Part shown: piece by piece, positions 8,251 through 16,347 of the stretch
How the letters are laid out: every line of letters begins with the position of its first letter
Position numbering within the stretch: position 1 is the stretch's first letter
Assembly (NCBI RefSeq): GCF_024649945.1
Contig: NZ_JANKMS010000001.1
Coordinates: 62,001 to 126,000, forward strand
From: Flavobacterium panacis
GTDB lineage: Bacteria; Bacteroidota; Bacteroidia; Flavobacteriales; Flavobacteriaceae
Length of the DNA stretch: 64,000 bases
Direction of reading: 5' to 3'
Program-made: the position numbers and the translations under genes
The notes under the pieces: model-generated
Database searches by the model: none
What the model was told of the DNA's origin: nothing
The model's input: only the letters and a program-made list of their open reading frames with translations

Positions 8251-8904
8251 ATTCTAGTTTTAAAAAAAATTGTAATTAAAAAAAAACAGAAATAAAATAA
8301 TTCGAATCCATCTCAGAATAATAGCTTTACGAATTTTTGAAATCATTCCATTGACGGGTATGTCTTTTAAATAATCGATGTACCTATCTTAAAAGCAAAA
8401 AAAGAATTTCACGGCTAATCCATTGGTTTATAAATAACTTTTAGAAAGTGTGAATTAGTACTTTTTTCTTCTTTTCGTTATCATTCATATACTAATTATA
8501 GATACAATTCTAACATTTAACCTTAGGTGTTACTTTTTTCTTTTTGAAGTTTCGACAAACACATAAATCATTTGCTCTTTTAATTCAGGTTTGTTATTTA
8601 ACATCCTAAAAAAATGAGCGACAAATTTTTTAAATTTTCTCAAAAAAATCATTTTTTAGGTTAATAAATCAGTGAAAGAAAATCAATCTGAAACCTTTGA
8701 AATAAAATGTATCTCATTGATTTCTAGGGTGTAAAATTAATTATTATTTTTCTAAAGTAATGTTAAAATATGTTATTTTTTGTAAGTAAATACCAATTGT
8801 TAACATTGCAGCTCAATTTCACAAAGACTTAAGGCGATTTGAGTAGGTAAAATAGTAAAAATGCTTTATTTTTACACTATAATTATTAAAACAAAAAAAT
8901 CAAA
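8251..8904. other. 0.65 kb AT-rich intergenic stretch
   Basis: I see no gene, RNA or repeat that I can support. A 16-codon ORF at 8613 (MSDKFFKFSQKNHFLG) has no supporting context. The last 100 bases should hold the menB promoter, but no exact TAnnTTTG box is seen there. Confidence 0.6.
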
Positions 8905-9738
8905 ATGGATTGGATTACAGCCAGAGAATTTGAAGATATAACCTATAAAAAATGCAATGGAGTAGCGAGAATAGCCTTTAACAGACCAAATGTTAGAAAT
9001 GCATTCCGTCCAAAAACTACTTCAGAATTATACCAGGCTTTTTATGATGCACAAGAAGATACTTCAATCGGTGTAGTATTACTTTCTGCTGAAGGACCTT
9101 CAACAAAAGACGGAGTTTACTCTTTCTGTAGTGGTGGAGATCAAAATGCGCGCGGACACCAAGGATATGTTGGAGATGACGGTCAGCACCGTTTAAATAT
9201 TTTGGAAGTGCAACGTTTAATTCGTTTTATGCCTAAAGTAGTTATCGCAGTTGTACCAGGTTGGGCTGTTGGTGGCGGACATAGTTTGCACGTAGTTTGC
9301 GATATGACACTTGCTAGTAAAGAACATGCCATTTTTAAACAAACAGACGCAGACGTTACCAGTTTTGACGGTGGTTATGGATCTGCTTACCTTGCTAAAA
9401 TGGTTGGTCAGAAAAAAGCACGTGAAATTTTCTTTTTAGGTAGAAATTATTCTGCTCAGGAGGCTTTTGAAATGGGAATGGTAAATGCTGTAATTCCTCA
9501 CGATGAACTGGAAGCTACTGCATATGAGTGGGCACAGGAAATTCTTCAAAAATCACCAACATCTATCAAAATGCTAAAATTTGCTATGAACTTGACAGAC
9601 GACGGAATGGTCGGACAACAAGTTTTTGCGGGAGAAGCAACTCGTTTGGCTTATATGACCGAAGAAGCTAAAGAAGGAAGAAATGCTTTCTTGGAAAAAA
9701 GAAAACCAAATTTCGGTGAAAATAAATGGTTGCCTTAA
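8905..9738 (+). CDS. menB: 1,4-dihydroxy-2-naphthoyl-CoA synthase
   Basis: A 277-residue crotonase-fold enzyme that closes the second ring of naphthoate from o-succinylbenzoyl-CoA. Visible motifs are the oxyanion-hole segments 'FCSGGDQNARG' (74-84) and 'GWAVGGGHSLH' (119-129), and 'FKQTDADVTSFDGGYGSAYLA' region at 144-164. The QTDADV sequence matches the mycobacterial-type MenB, which carries an active-site Asp, rather than the E. coli QTGPKV type that needs bicarbonate. That would make this enzyme bicarbonate-independent, an inference from family knowledge. menA follows after 111 bases. Confidence 0.96.
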   Translation: MDWITAREFEDITYKKCNGVARIAFNRPNVRNAFRPKTTSELYQAFYDAQEDTSIGVVLLSAEGPSTKDGVYSFCSGGDQNARGHQGYVGDDGQHRLNILEVQRLIRFMPKVVIAVVPGWAVGGGHSLHVVCDMTLASKEHAIFKQTDADVTSFDGGYGSAYLAKMVGQKKAREIFFLGRNYSAQEAFEMGMVNAVIPHDELEATAYEWAQEILQKSPTSIKMLKFAMNLTDDGMVGQQVFAGEATRLAYMTEEAKEGRNAFLEKRKPNFGENKWLP

Positions 9739-9743
9739 TACAT

Positions 9744-9840
9744 TGTAGATTTCTGATTTCTCATTTTAGATTTGATATTCAAGCTATCTAAAAATTAGAA
9801 TTAAAAATAAATCTAAAATCTACATTCTAAAATCTTAAAT
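9744..9840. repeat. Word-repeat hairpin element (TAGATTT type)
   Basis: The left arm contains TGTAGATTT (9744-9752) and TTTTAGATTT (9764-9773). Their exact complements AAATCTACA (9816-9824) and AAATCTAAAA (9809-9818) lie in the right arm, in overlapping register. Further ATTTCT/AATCTT words extend both arms. It fills nearly the whole menB-menA gap, beginning six bases after the menB stop. Confidence 0.7.
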
Positions 9841-9849
9841 AACAAATTA

Positions 9850-10812
9850 ATGAAACATTGGATTGAAGCCGCAAGACTGCGCACATTACCTTTATCAGTT
9901 TCCGGAATTATAGTTGGAAGTATTTATGCTTTATCAAATCCAACAGAAACGATCAATACACCAACTGAAGTATTTAGCTGGAAAGTTTTTGGATTTGCAT
10001 TGCTAACAACATTAGGTTTACAGGTTTTATCCAATTTTGCAAATGACTATGGTGATGGTGTAAAAGGTACAGATAATGCAGATCGAGTAGGACCACAACG
10101 TGCTATTCAGAGTGGTGTTATTACGCCTCAAGCAATGAAAAAAGCAATAATCATTACTTCATTATTGACTTTACTATCAGCTATTGTATTAATCTATTTT
10201 GCATTTGGAAGAGATAATTTTGGTTACTCTATTTTTTTCTTATTACTAGGAATCGCTGCAATTGTATCGGCTATTCGCTATACAGTTGGTAATTCAGCTT
10301 ATGGATACAGAGGATTTGGAGATTTATTCGTTTTTATTTTCTTCGGATTGGTTAGTACGTTGGGAGTGAACTTTTTATATGCAAAAGAGATAGATCCACT
10401 ATTAATTCTACCAGCAGTTTCAATCGGATTATTGAGCGTTGGAGTTTTGAATTTGAACAACATGCGCGATCAGGAATCAGATAAAAAAGCAGGTAAAAAC
10501 ACAATTGTAGTTCAAATTGGTGCTCAAAAAGCTAAAAATTACCATTTTTTCTTGATCATTACAGCAATGCTTTTAGTAGTTGTTTTTGCTATTTTAAGCG
10601 ATTATAACTTTGATCAATACTTGTTTTTACTGGCTTTTATTCCTTTAACTAAACATTTAATTACAGTTTATAAAAATCAGGATCCTAAGTTATTAGATCC
10701 AGAATTGAAAAAATTGGCTTTAAGTACATTTTTACTTTCTATTTTATTGACAGTTTGTATGATCTCTTTAATTTCAGACATCATTGTAAACTTGTTTTTA
10801 GGAGGTAGATAA
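9850..10812 (+). CDS. menA: 1,4-dihydroxy-2-naphthoate polyprenyltransferase
   Basis: A 320-residue UbiA-superfamily integral membrane protein with about nine membrane segments. It attaches the isoprenoid tail to dihydroxynaphthoate. The first Asp-rich motif is 'NFANDYGDGVKGTDNADRVGPQR' region at about residues 62-84. The second is 'NNMRDQESDKKAGKNT' at about residues 203-218. Both coordinate Mg and the prenyl diphosphate. It lies 27 bases upstream of the MBL hydrolase gene and probably forms a transcript with it. Confidence 0.96.
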   Translation: MKHWIEAARLRTLPLSVSGIIVGSIYALSNPTETINTPTEVFSWKVFGFALLTTLGLQVLSNFANDYGDGVKGTDNADRVGPQRAIQSGVITPQAMKKAIIITSLLTLLSAIVLIYFAFGRDNFGYSIFFLLLGIAAIVSAIRYTVGNSAYGYRGFGDLFVFIFFGLVSTLGVNFLYAKEIDPLLILPAVSIGLLSVGVLNLNNMRDQESDKKAGKNTIVVQIGAQKAKNYHFFLIITAMLLVVVFAILSDYNFDQYLFLLAFIPLTKHLITVYKNQDPKLLDPELKKLALSTFLLSILLTVCMISLISDIIVNLFLGGR

Positions 10813-10839
10813 ATTATTAAACTTTAAATCAAACAAAAA

Positions 10840-11517
10840 ATGAAAATTACATACTACGGACACGCTTCTTTAGGAATTGAAGTAGGAGGAAAAAATATTA
10901 TTGTGGATCCATTTATTACAGGAAATCCACAAGCAGCTGCAATTGATATTAACACATTAAAAGCAGATTATATCTTGTTGACACATGCTCATGGAGATCA
11001 CGTTTTAGATGTTGAAGCAATTGCAAAAAACACAAATGCAGTTATTGTTTCAAATGCAGAAATTGCAAGTTATTATGCTAAAAAAGGTTTCAATTCTCAC
11101 CCAATGAATCATGGTGGAAGCTGGAAATTCGATTTTGGAAATGTAAAATATGTAACAGCTATTCACTCAAGTAGTTTTCCAGATGGATCTTACGGTGGAA
11201 ATCCTGGTGGATTTGTAATTGAAGGCGAACATAAAAATATTTACATCGCTGGTGACACCGCTTTGACTTACGATATGAAATTAATTCCACTTCGTACAGA
11301 ATTAGATTTAGCAATTCTTCCAATTGGTAATAATTTTACAATGGATGTTGAGGATGCTATTATCGCTTCAGATTTTGTAGATTGTGATAAAATTTTAGGA
11401 TATCATTTTGATACTTTTGGGTACATCGAAATCGATCATGAAGAATCTATTCGTAAATTCTTTGATAAAGGAAAAGATTTAATGCTTTTAGCAATCGGAG
11501 AATCTATAGAATTATAA
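10840..11517 (+). CDS. Metallo-beta-lactamase-fold metal-dependent hydrolase (UPF0173 type)
   Basis: A 225-residue single-domain MBL-fold protein. The metal motif HxHxDH is seen as 'THAHGDHVLD'. Further ligands are His in 'TAIHSSSF', Asp in 'YIAGDTALT' and His in 'ILGYHFDTF'. These match the UPF0173/YtkL hydrolases, whose substrate is not established. It follows menA by 27 bases, so co-transcription is likely. A thioesterase role in menaquinone synthesis (DHNA-CoA hydrolysis) is conceivable from position alone, since none of the usual hotdog-fold DHNA-CoA thioesterases is in the window, but there is no direct evidence. Confidence 0.82.
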   Translation: MKITYYGHASLGIEVGGKNIIVDPFITGNPQAAAIDINTLKADYILLTHAHGDHVLDVEAIAKNTNAVIVSNAEIASYYAKKGFNSHPMNHGGSWKFDFGNVKYVTAIHSSSFPDGSYGGNPGGFVIEGEHKNIYIAGDTALTYDMKLIPLRTELDLAILPIGNNFTMDVEDAIIASDFVDCDKILGYHFDTFGYIEIDHEESIRKFFDKGKDLMLLAIGESIEL

Positions 11518-11520
11518 TGA

Positions 11521-11650
11521 GGAGCTAATCCCGCTTTCGGCTATATCTTTTTTAGGCAAAGAAAAATTGCCTAAAAAAGGATACCGCCTCAAACGAAGTT
11601 CACTGAACTTCAATTAAAATAAATAGTAGTGAAGTAATCGGGGCTAGGGC
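11521..11650 (+). repeat. Repeat element with conserved ends, copy 1
   Basis: It starts GAGCTAATCCCGCT (11523-11536), has an inner hairpin with a perfect 12-bp stem (11548-11559 TTTTTTAGGCAA, 11567-11578 TTGCCTAAAAAA), and ends ATCGGGGCTAGGGC (11637-11650). A second copy lies at 21537-21608 in the opposite orientation. It keeps the CCCGCT, ATCTTTT/AAAAGGAT and ATCGGGGCTA parts but has a different inner stem. No ORF is present. A mobile, MITE-like or RNA-level role is possible. Confidence 0.7.
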
Positions 11651-11731
11651 ACTCATTTTATAAGAAAGTTATTTGGCACAATCTATGTTATTTCAATAAT
11701 CGAGTTTTAAAGTAAAAAATCATTTTAATCT

Positions 11732-12967
11732 GTGAAATCTGTGGCAATTAAAGCATCATCACAAAATACTTTCAAAAAAATAATTCTATCTCTATTTCTT
11801 GCCCTTTCATTAAATCTTTTTGCTCAAAAAGATGGTTATTGGGACAAAGAACGAGCTACTACAAAAGAAATAATGGTTCCTGCACGTGATAGAATTTCTA
11901 TTGCAACTGAAGATCTGCCAATTGGAACTACCGAAATCGTTTACCGAATTACATTATTAGATAAAAATCAAGAATTGACGAATAGTCTGGTTTCCTTATT
12001 AAAAGCCATTCCAGATCCTACAGGAGTTAGTCAGGGATCAGCAGGAGCGGTTTTTTTAATGTCCAAAATTTCGGGAGATGATGAATGTACTTATTCCATT
12101 TATACTTCAAATGAAAACGCAAAGAAATACGTTGCAGATGGAAAAATTGATAAAGCCTGTTTTTCTCAGGCAGAACCTGTAAGCAAAGATGCGAAACGTT
12201 TATCGATTGGTAAATCATCTTGTTTAAAAGAAAATATCAGTACCGTCTGGTTTGGTTTTGAAAGCAAAAACTGGATTTTAAGCCAAAAAGTGGTTTTAGA
12301 AGTTGTGCCTTGGGTCGATACTAAATTAAACCGCGGCTGGAATCAGGATAACAAAAATGAAATTATAAGTCTTTGTAAAACATCGACAATGGCTCAAAAA
12401 ATGGCCAATTCTGACGATTTCTGTGTTTGTATTTTGAATAAAATTATGAAACAATATCGTTACGATGAATTTCAAAAATTATTATCGGTTGAAAAAACAA
12501 AAGTCTATAAAGATTTTGGAAATGCATGTTATAAAGATGCTGATATTTCTAAAAATGTTTTTAATGATTTAAGAACACAAGCAGCTTCTTTAATCAAAAC
12601 TCAAAAATACAATGAGGCTATTCCGAAATTAAATACCATTATTAACGAAGGAAAAGCAACAGCAGTAGATTACAGTTCGCTTGGTTACTGCTATATTTTG
12701 ACCAAACAATACGCAAAAGCACTGAAAACACTGCATGAAGGAGAGAAATTAGATGATACGGAATTATTAGTCAAATTAAATTTAGCGCATGCTTATTTGA
12801 TCAGTGATAATTATAGCGATGCAAAAGCAATCTATAAGAAGTATCAAGATCAAAATGTAACGGATAGTTTAAGTTGGAAAGACAAAACAAAATCTGACTT
12901 TCTACTTTTTCAAAAAGCAGGACTTCCATCAAAAGATTTTGAAAAAATCTTAAAATTATTTAATTAA
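11732..12967 (+). CDS. Exported TPR-containing protein of unknown function
   Basis: About 411 residues. No ATG precedes the signal peptide (KKIILSLFLALSLNLFAQ), so the start is probably GTG at 11732 or 11741. Both lie in the word repeat 'AATCTGTGAAATCTGTGGCAA', so the exact start is uncertain. Residues 40-270 form a domain I do not recognise, with four or more cysteines (DDECTYSIY, IDKACFS, KSSCLKEN, DDFCVCILNKI). The C-terminal 130 residues are TPR-like ('KYNEAIPKLNTIINEGKATAVDYSSLGYCYILTKQYAKALKTL' region). Periplasmic or lipid-free export is likely. A word-repeat hairpin begins at the base after the stop codon. Confidence 0.6.
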   Translation: MKSVAIKASSQNTFKKIILSLFLALSLNLFAQKDGYWDKERATTKEIMVPARDRISIATEDLPIGTTEIVYRITLLDKNQELTNSLVSLLKAIPDPTGVSQGSAGAVFLMSKISGDDECTYSIYTSNENAKKYVADGKIDKACFSQAEPVSKDAKRLSIGKSSCLKENISTVWFGFESKNWILSQKVVLEVVPWVDTKLNRGWNQDNKNEIISLCKTSTMAQKMANSDDFCVCILNKIMKQYRYDEFQKLLSVEKTKVYKDFGNACYKDADISKNVFNDLRTQAASLIKTQKYNEAIPKLNTIINEGKATAVDYSSLGYCYILTKQYAKALKTLHEGEKLDDTELLVKLNLAHAYLISDNYSDAKAIYKKYQDQNVTDSLSWKDKTKSDFLLFQKAGLPSKDFEKILKLFN

Positions 12968-13068
12968 GGTACTGAGTTACTAAGCTACTAAGGTTCTAAG
13001 TTTTTCTTGCAGTCTATTTTACGCCTTAGTACCTTAGTAGCTTAGCACCTCAGTCCCTTAGCACCTTG
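12968..13068. repeat. Word-repeat hairpin element (CTAA type), the clearest copy
   Basis: The left arm (12968-13000) is four exact 8-base units, GGTACTGA, GTTACTAA, GCTACTAA, GGTTCTAA, then G. The right arm (13024-13068) on the minus strand reads as five such units. The left arm and the reverse complement of 13025-13057 agree at 29 of 33 positions, so the transcript could form a 33-bp hairpin with a 24-base loop. It begins at the first base after the stop codon of the TPR gene and ends seven bases before the menC ATG. Confidence 0.85.
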
Positions 13069-13074
13069 AAAAAA

Positions 13075-14121
13075 ATGAACGCATCTTACCATAAATATTT
13101 ACTAGAATTTAAAAGACCCTCAGGTACTTCTAGAGGAATTATGACCGATAAAGAAACTTGGTTTATTATTTTAGAAGAAAATGGTAAAAAAGGAATAGGA
13201 GAGTGTGGTATACTTCGTGGTTTGAGCGCAGATGATCGTGAAGATTATGAAGAAAAACTAAAATGGGCTTGCGATAATATTCATTTAGGTGAAACTGCAC
13301 TTTGGGAATCATTATTAGAATTTCCGTCAATTCAATTCGGAATTGAAATGGCTTTTCAATCATTAAGAAGTGAAAATCCTTACCTTTTATTTCCATCAGA
13401 TTTTACAAACAATACCAAATCTATAACTATAAATGGTTTGGTTTGGATGGGAGAATCCACTTTTATGAAAGAGCAAATTGAAGATAAATTAGCCAACGGA
13501 TTCAATTGCATTAAACTTAAAATTGGAGCCATTGATTTTGAGAAAGAACTTGAATTATTACAGTTTATCCGAAATCATTTTTCTCCTGAAGAAATCGAAA
13601 TTCGTGTAGATGCCAATGGCGCTTTTTCTTCAATAGAAGCTTTAGATAAACTAAAACAATTAAGTAAATTTCAGCTTCATAGTATAGAGCAACCTATTAA
13701 ACAAGGAAATGTTTTAGAAATGGCTAAACTATGTTTAGAAAAACCTTTTCCTATTGCTTTGGATGAAGAATTAATTGGCGTATTTTCTTTTGAAGAAAAA
13801 GAAGAGTTATTAAAGAAAATAAAGCCACAATATATTATTTTAAAACCAAGTTTTATAGGTGGTTTTAGAGGAACTCAAGAATGGATTTCGCTTGCAGATA
13901 AATACAATATTGGTTGGTGGATTACATCTGCGTTAGAAAGTAATATTGGGCTTAATGCTATAGCGCAATGGACATTTCTTCAAAACTCAAATATGCCGCA
14001 AGGTTTAGGAACTGGGGCATTATATACTAATAATATAGATTGTCCATTAGAAGTTAAAAATGGACAGCTTTGGTACAATTTGGAAAAAGAATGGGAATCT
14101 TTTTTTGAAGGTACAAAGTAA
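13075..14121 (+). CDS. menC: o-succinylbenzoate synthase
   Basis: About 348 residues of the enolase superfamily. It dehydrates SHCHC to o-succinylbenzoate in menaquinone synthesis. The barrel shows the acid/base Lys in 'CIKLKIGAIDFEKEL', metal ligands in 'IRVDANGAF', 'SIEQPI' and 'ALDEELIG', and the second Lys in 'YIILKPSFIGG'. ATG at 13075 is preferred over a TTG nine bases upstream, because the TTG lies in the repeat element. Close homologues include dipeptide epimerases, but the men genes nearby favour MenC. The last three codons and the stop (GGTACAAAGTAA) are part of the next repeat element. Confidence 0.88.
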   Translation: MNASYHKYLLEFKRPSGTSRGIMTDKETWFIILEENGKKGIGECGILRGLSADDREDYEEKLKWACDNIHLGETALWESLLEFPSIQFGIEMAFQSLRSENPYLLFPSDFTNNTKSITINGLVWMGESTFMKEQIEDKLANGFNCIKLKIGAIDFEKELELLQFIRNHFSPEEIEIRVDANGAFSSIEALDKLKQLSKFQLHSIEQPIKQGNVLEMAKLCLEKPFPIALDEELIGVFSFEEKEELLKKIKPQYIILKPSFIGGFRGTQEWISLADKYNIGWWITSALESNIGLNAIAQWTFLQNSNMPQGLGTGALYTNNIDCPLEVKNGQLWYNLEKEWESFFEGTK

Positions 14122-14206
14122 CAAAGTAACAAAGGTTCAAAGTAACAAAGTTTTAAAAACATTGAGAAAAGCCTTTGTTCCTTTGCAACTCTGAACCTTT
14201 GTAGCT
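14110..14206. repeat. Word-repeat hairpin element (ACAAAG type) overlapping the menC stop
   Basis: The left arm (14110-14150) is five 8-base units: GGTACAAA, GTAACAAA, GTAACAAA, GGTTCAAA, GTAACAAA. The right arm (14171-14206) on the minus strand reads GCTACAAA, GGTTCAGA, GTTGCAAA, GGAACAAA. The arms can pair over about 30 bases. It spans the gap between two convergent genes. The first unit and a half encode the last menC residues and its TAA. Confidence 0.85.
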
Positions 14207-14211
14207 ATTTT

Positions 14212-14754
14212 TTACTCTTTTCCTCCTAACAAACTATCTTGCCAGTCTTTCAGATCTTGCCATTTTCCTTGGTAAGCCATTAAAGCTTGTCTTGCCCAAG
14301 TACTAGGATTATGTATCGCATAATTCTCACCTCCAGCATCCAAAATAGATTGTAATTTTTCTGTTGAAGCCTCAGAGAGATCATGCCAGGTTTTTATTCC
14401 AGCATCGTTAAACAAAGCTTCTATTTTCGGTCCAATTCCTTCTACCACTTTCAAATCGTTTTCTTTAATTTTTTTACCGAGAACAGTTGCCGCCAATTCG
14501 CTGTTGAACGGAATTACAATAGGAGTCGTTGCTGTAAATGACTGTGGTTTTGCTTTTGCTGCAGCTAAATCAGCTTCTAAAGTAGAAATCCTAGCATTTA
14601 AATTTCGAGTATTAGCTTTGCAAGCATCTAAATCGGCTTGAAGAGATAATGCAAGAGAATCATCATTTTTCGAATTCATTTTTCCTAGTAAGTAACCTAA
14701 AATTCCACAGATTAATCCCACTAGCACAGGTATTAAAATACAAGGTATATTCAT
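14212..14754 (-). CDS. Membrane-anchored protein with a helix-hairpin-helix-like domain
   Basis: A 180-residue protein. The N-terminal membrane segment is 'IPCILIPVLVGLICGILGYLLG'. A coiled coil covers about residues 35-68 ('LQADLDACKANTRNLNARIS'). The C-terminal domain has the helix-hairpin-helix signature 'DLKVVEGIGPKIEALFNDAGIKTW' region at about residues 100-123. Such HhH domains bind DNA or mediate protein contacts. Similar proteins have been labelled predicted 5' DNA nuclease or L21-like without proof. It is second in an operon after an OmpA-family protein (20-base gap), so an envelope role is plausible. Confidence 0.7.
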   Translation of the reverse strand: MNIPCILIPVLVGLICGILGYLLGKMNSKNDDSLALSLQADLDACKANTRNLNARISTLEADLAAAKAKPQSFTATTPIVIPFNSELAATVLGKKIKENDLKVVEGIGPKIEALFNDAGIKTWHDLSEASTEKLQSILDAGGENYAIHNPSTWARQALMAYQGKWQDLKDWQDSLLGGKE

Positions 14755-14774
14755 GATCGTATGTTTTTGATTAG

Positions 14775-15686
14775 TTATTTAATTGTAATTACAGTTCTTC
14801 TGTTTGAGGCCTTTCCTTCCGAAGTATTGTTATCTCCAACTGGCTCATCTGGTCCTTTAGATTGTGTTTCAATTCTTGCTGGATCTATACCATTTTTGGA
14901 AAGATATTTTTTAGAAAATTCTGCTCTTTTTTGTCCTAGAACAATATTCGAATCACGATTTCCGACATCATCAGAATGACCTACAGCCAATACAATCGCA
15001 TCTTTAACATTTTCGGTATATTTTACTATATCTGCAACTTTCTGCTTTTCAAGACTGGTAAGCGTCTCGCGGGACTTATTGGTGTTAAAATGTAGAATCA
15101 ATGGATCAGCGTTTATTTTATTCTTTAAAGCAGTCCATTCATCAGTTGAAGTTGAAGTAGAATCAATAGTTTCAAATGTATAGTTTGACGGACCAAGAAG
15201 TGTATCTGCACTCATTTTCCATTTATCTATAATTTCTCCTTTAGTGGTAAACTGTTTCTCTGATAATCCCTCAGAAACAAAATAATTCTTAACCTCGTTT
15301 GCCCTGGCAAGACCAAGATTCTCAAAAGTGGTAGAATTGGTTTCATCTGATGTAGCATAACCTGTTATGACAACCTTCTGTTTTGGATTAGAAACCAAGA
15401 ATAACTTTAACTTTTGAATACCATTAATGACAGAATCACTTACTGGCATTATTAAAGTAGCGTTGTTTTTAAGGAACTTGAGGTTATCATTAGTTTGATA
15501 TTCAATTCCTGGACCATTTAATACAAACGGAACAAAATTAGGCTCTTGGACAGTTGGGACTGCTGTTTTTGGAGTGTCATCCGATGTAATTTTCTCAGAG
15601 CAATTGCAGCAGAATTTTAGGTATAAATAAGCCCCTAAAATTATGGTTATTGCAATGCCTAATAGATAAAGTGCTTTTTTAGACAT
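14775..15686 (-). CDS. OmpA-family protein with two OmpA-like domains
   Basis: A 303-residue protein with a single N-terminal membrane segment (LYLLGIAITIILGAYLYLKF) followed by CCNCSEK, so it is anchored rather than a beta-barrel. The first OmpA-like domain covers about residues 70-155 ('KQKVVITGYATSDE', 'LGLARANEVKNYFVSEGL'). The second, about residues 195-303, has the canonical peptidoglycan-binding motifs 'AVGHSDDVGNRDSNIVLGQKRA' region and 'ASNRRTVITI'. It probably binds peptidoglycan from a membrane. It is co-transcribed with the HhH-domain gene downstream. Confidence 0.85.
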   Translation of the reverse strand: MSKKALYLLGIAITIILGAYLYLKFCCNCSEKITSDDTPKTAVPTVQEPNFVPFVLNGPGIEYQTNDNLKFLKNNATLIMPVSDSVINGIQKLKLFLVSNPKQKVVITGYATSDETNSTTFENLGLARANEVKNYFVSEGLSEKQFTTKGEIIDKWKMSADTLLGPSNYTFETIDSTSTSTDEWTALKNKINADPLILHFNTNKSRETLTSLEKQKVADIVKYTENVKDAIVLAVGHSDDVGNRDSNIVLGQKRAEFSKKYLSKNGIDPARIETQSKGPDEPVGDNNTSEGKASNRRTVITIK

Positions 15687-15872
15687 AGATGATGAAGTTA
15701 AGATTCAATCAAATTTAACTAAAAAAATAACACGTAATGTATTAATAATCAGTTATTTTAATGTTTTCTGATTTGAGAAACAAAACTCAAATTAACATTT
15801 TTTTGATTTTTTAAATTTTCGAAGGCTTGATTAAAATGAGTAACTTGCATAAAAAAATAATTTAGAATTATA

Positions 15873-16346
15873 ATGGTCGAAATAGAAAGAAAATTTCTTG
15901 TAAAATCTGACGACTTCAAAAATCAAGCTTTTACTCAAAATAAAATTGCTCAAGGATATTTGAGTTCTGCTCCAGAACGAACTGTAAGAGTCAGAATTAA
16001 AGGCGATAAAGGATTTATAACTATAAAAGGAATAAGTCAGAGTGGTGGTATGTCTCGCTTTGAATGGGAAAATCAAATTCCGTTAGAAGAAGCAATTGAA
16101 CTTTTGAAATTATGTGAAAAAGGTAAAATTGAAAAGACCCGATATGAAATACAATCAGGAATTCATGTATATGAAGTTGACGAGTTTTACGGAGAAAATG
16201 AAGGCTTAATAATGGCTGAAATTGAGCTGAATTCGGAAACAGAAACTTTTGAAAAACCGAATTGGCTTGGAGAAGAAGTGACAAATGACGAAAGATATTA
16301 CAACGCCTATTTAAGTAAAAATCCTTTTAAAGACTGGCAAAAATAA
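15873..16346 (+). CDS. CYTH domain protein (triphosphate tunnel metalloenzyme)
   Basis: At 157 residues this is a single CYTH domain. The N-terminal ExExK signature is 'VEIERKFLV', followed by basic tunnel residues in 'RTVRVRIKGDKGFITIKG' and acidic ligands in 'VYEVDEFYGENEGLIMAEIEL'. Bacterial CYTH proteins of this type hydrolyse inorganic triphosphate or nucleoside triphosphates, and a few are class IV adenylate cyclases. The sequence does not decide between them. The stop codon is one base from the ATG of the YpdA-like reductase, indicating a two-gene operon. Confidence 0.85.
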   Translation: MVEIERKFLVKSDDFKNQAFTQNKIAQGYLSSAPERTVRVRIKGDKGFITIKGISQSGGMSRFEWENQIPLEEAIELLKLCEKGKIEKTRYEIQSGIHVYEVDEFYGENEGLIMAEIELNSETETFEKPNWLGEEVTNDERYYNAYLSKNPFKDWQK

Positions 16347-16347
16347 A

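Noticed and set aside
8613..8663. Sixteen-codon ORF in the menB upstream gap
   Set aside because: It is too short, AT-biased and without context.
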